From NCBI GenBank assembly GCA_002429455.1, contig DIZU01000124.1, positions 1-9,256 of the forward strand: DNA of 9,256 nt. The letters are read 5' to 3'. The notes beneath the pieces were generated by a model that searched no databases, was not told the DNA's origin, and was given only the letters and a program-made list of their open reading frames with translations. A program made the position numbers and the translations under genes. How positions within the stretch are numbered: position 1 is the stretch's first letter; each line of letters starts with the position of its first letter. Source of the stretch: Methylotenera sp. UBA6020. GTDB taxonomy: Bacteria > Pseudomonadota > Gammaproteobacteria > Burkholderiales > Methylophilaceae. Shown here in pieces: positions 5,899 through 9,256 of the stretch.

Positions 5899-8076
5899 CT
5901 AGAATTTACCGTAATAGCCTTCTTTTAAGGCATCGTAAAGATTGGCGGCTGAGTGAATTTCACCATCGTATTCAATCTCTTCATTGCCTTTTACTTCCAA
6001 CTCGGTGCCGTCATCTAGCGTGAATTTGTAGGTGGTGGAAGCCAAGTCTTTCTCAGTCACCAACACGCCTTGGAACGCTTCTGGATTGAACCTGAAGGTC
6101 GTACAACCTTTTAAGCCTTTATCGTAAGCGTAGAGATAGATGTTTTTGAAATCTTCAAAATCATAGTCCGTTGGCACGTTGATGGTTTTTGAAATAGAGC
6201 TATCAATCCATTTTTGTGCAGCGGCTTGAATATCCACGTGGGCTTTTGCTTGAATTGTAGAAGAGTCTAAAAAGTAGTCCGGCAGTTTTTCATCTTCTTT
6301 ATCGCTGAACGGCATCGCTTTTGGGTTAATCAACTCGCGATACGCCAACAACTCATAAGAGAATACATCGACTTTTTCTTTCGATTTTTTGCCTTCACGA
6401 ATCACGTTACGTGCGTAGTGATGCGCGAAAGATGGCTCAATACCGTTGCTAGCATTGTTAGCCAGCGATAGTGAAATGGTGCCGGTAGGTGCGATGGAGC
6501 TGTGATGCGTAAAACGCACGCCCTTGCTGGCGATTTGGTTACGCAAGCCTTCAGGAAACTGTTGCATGTAACGGCTGTATTTACCTAACAGCACTTTACC
6601 TGCAATTTTGCTGCCTACTTTAATGCCATCTGCTGCCATTTCTGGGCGTTTTGCCAGCATGTCGGCGGTGACTTCGAATTTTTCGTCCATGATTGGTGCT
6701 GCGCCTTTTTCGGTCGCAAGTTGTACGCCGACTTCCCAGCCCACCTCGGCCATCACACGGGTGACTTCATCGGTGAATTTGAGTGAATCTTCTTCACCGT
6801 ATTTCATCTTCATCATCGTCAGTGTTGAGCCTAAACCCAGATAGCCCATGCCATGACGGCGTTTACGGGCGATTTCATCACGTTGTTGCTGTAGCGGCAA
6901 GCCATTGATTTCAACCACGTTATCTAACATGCGGGTAAAAATCGCCACGACTTCGTGGTACTCTTTCCAATCAAAATAGGCTTCATCGGTGAATGGCTTC
7001 TTCACAAAACGCGTGAGATTGACCGAGCCAAGCAAACAGGCGCCATAAGGCGGCAAGGGTTGTTCGCCGCATGGGTTGGTGGCGCGAATGTTCTCGCAAA
7101 ACCAGTTGTTGTTCATTTCATTCACGCGGTCAATCAGGATAAACCCTGGCTCGGCAAAGTCGTAAGTGCTGGACATAATCACATCCCAAAGTCTACGTGC
7201 CTTGATGGTTTTATACACACGGCAGGCTACTTTGCCAGCATCAACGCCTTCTGTTTTAGTCAGGTATTTGCCTTTCACTGGCCATTCACGCCAAACCACT
7301 TGAGCGATATCATTAACATTGAGGCCATCAATAATCGCTTCTTTTTCTGTGACAGGGAAAGCCAGTTTCCATTCGGCATCCGCTTTAACCGCTTCCATGA
7401 ACTCTTTGGTGATCAGGCATGACAAGTTGAATTGACGTAAGCGACCATTTTCACGTTTGGCTTTGATGAAATCCGTCACATCCGGATGTGAAATATCAAA
7501 GGTTGCCATTTGCGCACCACGACGGCCACCGGCGCTGGATACAGTGAAGCACATCTTGTCGTAGATATCCATGAAAGACAACGGGCCGCTGGTATAAGCA
7601 CCGGCACCGGCCACAAACGCGCCTTTTGGACGTAAGGTAGAAAACTCGTAGCCAATACCACAACCGGCTTTAAGGGTTAAGCCGGCCTCGTGCACTTTAC
7701 CGAGGATGTTGTCCATGCTGTCTTCAATCACGCCAGATACGGTGCAATTGATAGTAGAAGTCGCTGGCTTGTGCTCTAACGCACCGGCATTAGAGGTAAT
7801 GCGGCCGGCAGGAATGGCGCCACGGCGCAATGCCCACAAAAATTTCTCATGCCACTCGTGACGCTTCTCTTCCACTTCAACATCGGCTAGCGCACGTGCC
7901 ACGCGTGAATAAGAGGCATCGATATCGGCATCAATATTTTCGCCTTGCTTGGATTTAAGTCGATATTTTTTATCCCAAATGTCTAGCGACACGGGTTGAA
8001 TAGGGATTTCTTTTTCCGTGTTCATATTCTCTGTGCCTATATTCAAATTTTTAGCTGTTTCAACGGCTTTAAGCAT
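5899..8076 (-). CDS. nrdJa: Adenosylcobalamin-dependent ribonucleotide reductase catalytic subunit NrdJa
   Basis: This 725-residue class II reductase makes deoxyribonucleotides from ribonucleotides (probably diphosphates) in the cytoplasm, using B12 to create a thiyl radical. The active-site motif NPCGEQ gives N334, C336 (radical site) and E338. C111 (INCTVSG) and C347 (GACLLG) are the expected redox disulfide pair; the 11-residue step from C336 to C347 equals that in the Thermotoga enzyme. The phosphate-binding loop is PTGTIS (530-535), and KGCTTFRFNPEAFQGVL lies near 656-672. The protein ends shortly after, lacking the TSCPD and zinc-ribbon parts, which are supplied by nrdJb. The ATG at 8076 has AAGGAG 9 nt upstream. 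A second ATG at codon 18 lacks a good ribosome site. NrdR boxes lie upstream. Confidence 0.95.
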   Translation of the reverse strand: MLKAVETAKNLNIGTENMNTEKEIPIQPVSLDIWDKKYRLKSKQGENIDADIDASYSRVARALADVEVEEKRHEWHEKFLWALRRGAIPAGRITSNAGALEHKPATSTINCTVSGVIEDSMDNILGKVHEAGLTLKAGCGIGYEFSTLRPKGAFVAGAGAYTSGPLSFMDIYDKMCFTVSSAGGRRGAQMATFDISHPDVTDFIKAKRENGRLRQFNLSCLITKEFMEAVKADAEWKLAFPVTEKEAIIDGLNVNDIAQVVWREWPVKGKYLTKTEGVDAGKVACRVYKTIKARRLWDVIMSSTYDFAEPGFILIDRVNEMNNNWFCENIRATNPCGEQPLPPYGACLLGSVNLTRFVKKPFTDEAYFDWKEYHEVVAIFTRMLDNVVEINGLPLQQQRDEIARKRRHGMGYLGLGSTLTMMKMKYGEEDSLKFTDEVTRVMAEVGWEVGVQLATEKGAAPIMDEKFEVTADMLAKRPEMAADGIKVGSKIAGKVLLGKYSRYMQQFPEGLRNQIASKGVRFTHHSSIAPTGTISLSLANNASNGIEPSFAHHYARNVIREGKKSKEKVDVFSYELLAYRELINPKAMPFSDKEDEKLPDYFLDSSTIQAKAHVDIQAAAQKWIDSSISKTINVPTDYDFEDFKNIYLYAYDKGLKGCTTFRFNPEAFQGVLVTEKDLASTTYKFTLDDGTELEVKGNEEIEYDGEIHSAANLYDALKEGYYGKF

Positions 8077-8240
8077 GGATTTAATCTCCTTATTGTAGAC
8101 TTAAACTCACCTTAAGAAACTTGCTTTAAGAATCAGTGAACTAAGCCTGTATTTATTAAATATTATTTTTAATATGCTGTGCGTTAAGTCAAAGCAAGCT
8201 CTGTATGGAAAGACGACTTAACCACAACATATTGTGTTTT
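8077..8240 (-). promoter_or_regulatory. Long nrdJa leader with competing complementary segments
   Basis: About 160 nt separate the inferred start of transcription from nrdJa. In mRNA order, GUUAAGUC (8222-8215) can pair with GACUUAAC (8190-8183). That same segment can pair instead with UUAAGUC (8104-8098), near the ribosome site AAGGAG (8091-8086). CUUGCUUU (8198-8191) can pair with AAAGCAAG (8127-8120). An AT-rich hairpin, ATATTA/TAATAT, lies at 8160-8175. No B12 box (GCCACTG) is seen, so this is not a recognisable cobalamin riboswitch. A regulatory role is inference. Confidence 0.35.
8222..8237 (-). promoter_or_regulatory. NrdR box (strong)
   Basis: On the minus strand ACACAATATGTTGTGG agrees at 14 of 16 positions with the known NrdR consensus ACACWATATATWGTGT. 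It lies just downstream of the inferred transcription start of nrdJa, where bound NrdR repressor would block transcription. Confidence 0.75.
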
Positions 8241-8246
8241 TTTAGT

Positions 8247-8275
8247 AATTTAATCATTTTGTAGTGGTGGGTCAA
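8247..8275 (-). promoter_or_regulatory. Probable nrdJa promoter
   Basis: On the minus strand, -35 TTGACC (8275-8270) is 5/6 to consensus. A 17-bp spacer follows, then -10 TAAATT (8252-8247), 4/6. Transcription would begin near 8240. The weak NrdR box sits in the spacer and the strong box at the start site, which supports this placement. Confidence 0.55.
8252..8267 (-). promoter_or_regulatory. Second, weaker NrdR box
   Basis: CCACTACAAAATGATT on the minus strand matches 10 of 16 consensus positions, best in the left half. It begins 30 bp from the strong box, close to the usual 31-32 bp spacing of paired NrdR sites, and overlaps the promoter spacer. Confidence 0.4.
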
Positions 8276-8417
8276 GCAATTTTTTTAAAATAAAGTTAAG
8301 TAAAAACGCCGATTTTGCTTGCTAAATTTGCGCGCCTTACTGGCATTGGCTTGCGCATATGCAGCGTATCAAAATCACAATCACTCGCCTCAAAAAAATT
8401 TGTGCGAAAATAGCGCC
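8276..8417. other. nrdJa-waaA divergent intergenic part
   Basis: This stretch must hold the waaA promoter. Only poor candidates are seen, for example TTGGCT at 8346-8351 with TATCAA downstream at short spacing. It contains an AT-rich left half and a small GCATATGC palindrome near 8355. There is no clear ribosome site before waaA. Confidence 0.3.
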
Positions 8418-9256
8418 ATGACACGTAACGTTTACACTTTTTTACTTTATTTGCTGCTGCCATTCACGCCCCTTAAATTGCTATGGCGCGCAAGAAGCCA
8501 ACCTGAATATTTGCAACACTGGCGTGAGCGTTACGGTTTTTATTCATCACCAACAATAAAGCCTGTTATTTGGCTGCATTGCGTTTCAGTCGGCGAAACA
8601 CGCGCAGCAGCGCCTTTAGTGCAGGCATTACTCAAGCAATATCCAGAGCACCAGATCTTACTCACCCACACCACGCCCACGGGCCGCGCGACCAGTGAAA
8701 CGTTATTTGGCGATAGCGTACAACGGGTTTATTTACCTTACGATGTGCCGTTTGCCGTAAAGCGCTTTTTAAAGCACTTTAAACCGGCGCTTGGCGTACT
8801 GATGGAAACCGAGCTTTGGTTTAATTTGATTGCCGGCTGCAAACAACAAGCTATTCCACTAGTACTGGTGAATGCCCGGTTATCAGAAAAATCAGCGCGC
8901 GGTTACGCCAAGCTGGGGCGTTTAGCGCAGACCGGTCTGCAAAGCTTATCTGCCATTGCCGCACAAACCGAAGCGGATGCCGAGCGTTTACGAAGTTTAG
9001 GCGCCAGCAATGTGAGTGTAGCAGGCAATTTAAAATTTGATGTAATGCCGCCAAATAATGCTGCAGAACAAGGTCAGCTTCTGCGCAATCTGCTCGGTAT
9101 ACACCGCCCGGTACTACTTGCTGCCAGCACCAGAGACAGTGAGGAAGCGATGATTCTTGATGCGATAGCCTCGGCCAACATCCCTAATTTACTTACCGTT
9201 ATCGTACCGCGCCACCCGCAACGCTTTGATGAAGTAGCGGAGTTGCTTAAAAAACG
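8418..9256 (+). CDS. waaA: 3-deoxy-D-manno-octulosonic acid (Kdo) transferase WaaA, 3' end outside the window
   Basis: This is a GT30-family inner-membrane enzyme that transfers Kdo from CMP-Kdo to the lipid A precursor, the first step of LPS core assembly. 279 codons are visible of an expected 420-430. An N-terminal membrane anchor covers about residues 5-23 (VYTFLLYLLLPFTPLKLLW). WLHCVSVGET holds the catalytic base E60, the same number as in E. coli. LTHTTPTGRAT, LMETELWFN (about 134-142), NARLSEKSARGY and the CMP-Kdo-binding stretches AASTRDSEE and VPRHPQRFDEV are all present. The ATG at 8418 fits the family start; the Shine-Dalgarno is weak. It is divergent from nrdJa. No defect is seen in the visible part. 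Confidence 0.95.
   Translation, partial: MTRNVYTFLLYLLLPFTPLKLLWRARSQPEYLQHWRERYGFYSSPTIKPVIWLHCVSVGETRAAAPLVQALLKQYPEHQILLTHTTPTGRATSETLFGDSVQRVYLPYDVPFAVKRFLKHFKPALGVLMETELWFNLIAGCKQQAIPLVLVNARLSEKSARGYAKLGRLAQTGLQSLSAIAAQTEADAERLRSLGASNVSVAGNLKFDVMPPNNAAEQGQLLRNLLGIHRPVLLAASTRDSEEAMILDAIASANIPNLLTVIVPRHPQRFDEVAELLKK

Noticed and set aside
6955..7422. 155-codon open frame on the plus strand
   Set aside because: It is antisense to the well-supported nrdJa coding sequence, including the NPCGEQ active site; no ribosome site or family likeness. Other frames opposite nrdJa, istA and waaA were dropped for the same reason.
8077..8417. Cobalamin riboswitch upstream of the B12-dependent reductase
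   Set aside because: No GCCACTG B12 box or surrounding conserved core is found on the minus strand; NrdR boxes explain control better.

Overview
The window looks like a betaproteobacterial chromosome, possibly of the methylotroph (Methylophilaceae-like) kind. This rests on the WaaA and split NrdJ proteins, a CsbD/YjbJ gene next to a secreted cysteine-repeat protein, and GTAG-headed REP-type palindromes. Species-level placement is inference.

Layout, left to right. Positions 23-2422 hold a complete-looking IS21-family insertion sequence: istA and istB on the minus strand, with double terminal repeats at each end. No target duplication flanks it. Its right end abuts an open frame (2423-2834, plus strand) that looks like the 3' part of an unknown gene cut by the element. 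From 2940 to 4056 there is a small, decayed accessory patch on the minus strand. It holds a secreted protein with duplicated C-x10-C motifs whose 3' end appears frameshifted and truncated beside a GGGGACAGACCAC-type repeat, a CsbD/YjbJ stress protein, a palindrome-rich leader, a possible small membrane-protein remnant and a REP-like hairpin. An AT-rich orphan ImmA/IrrE-type metallopeptidase (4057-4998) with an unusual duplicated N-terminal motif comes next.

The right half is core metabolism. An adenosylcobalamin-dependent (class II) ribonucleotide reductase is split into nrdJa (catalytic subunit, 5899-8076) and nrdJb (C-terminal accessory and zinc-ribbon part, 5040-5741). A REPIN-like pair of inverted REPs fills the gap between them. 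Upstream of nrdJa lie a recognisable promoter, a good NrdR box plus a weaker second box, and a leader of about 160 nt with competing complementary segments; no cobalamin riboswitch is visible. Divergent from it, waaA (Kdo transferase, lipid A/LPS core) starts at 8418 and runs off the window.

How the genes work together: NrdJa and NrdJb make deoxyribonucleotides under probable NrdR control. WaaA adds Kdo to lipid A. The csbD and secreted-protein genes are probably one stress-related transcript. The IS element and REP-like repeats are the agents that reshaped the region between 1 and 5900. The least explained items are the tandem N-terminal motif of the ImmA-like protein and the REPIN-separated nrdJ split.
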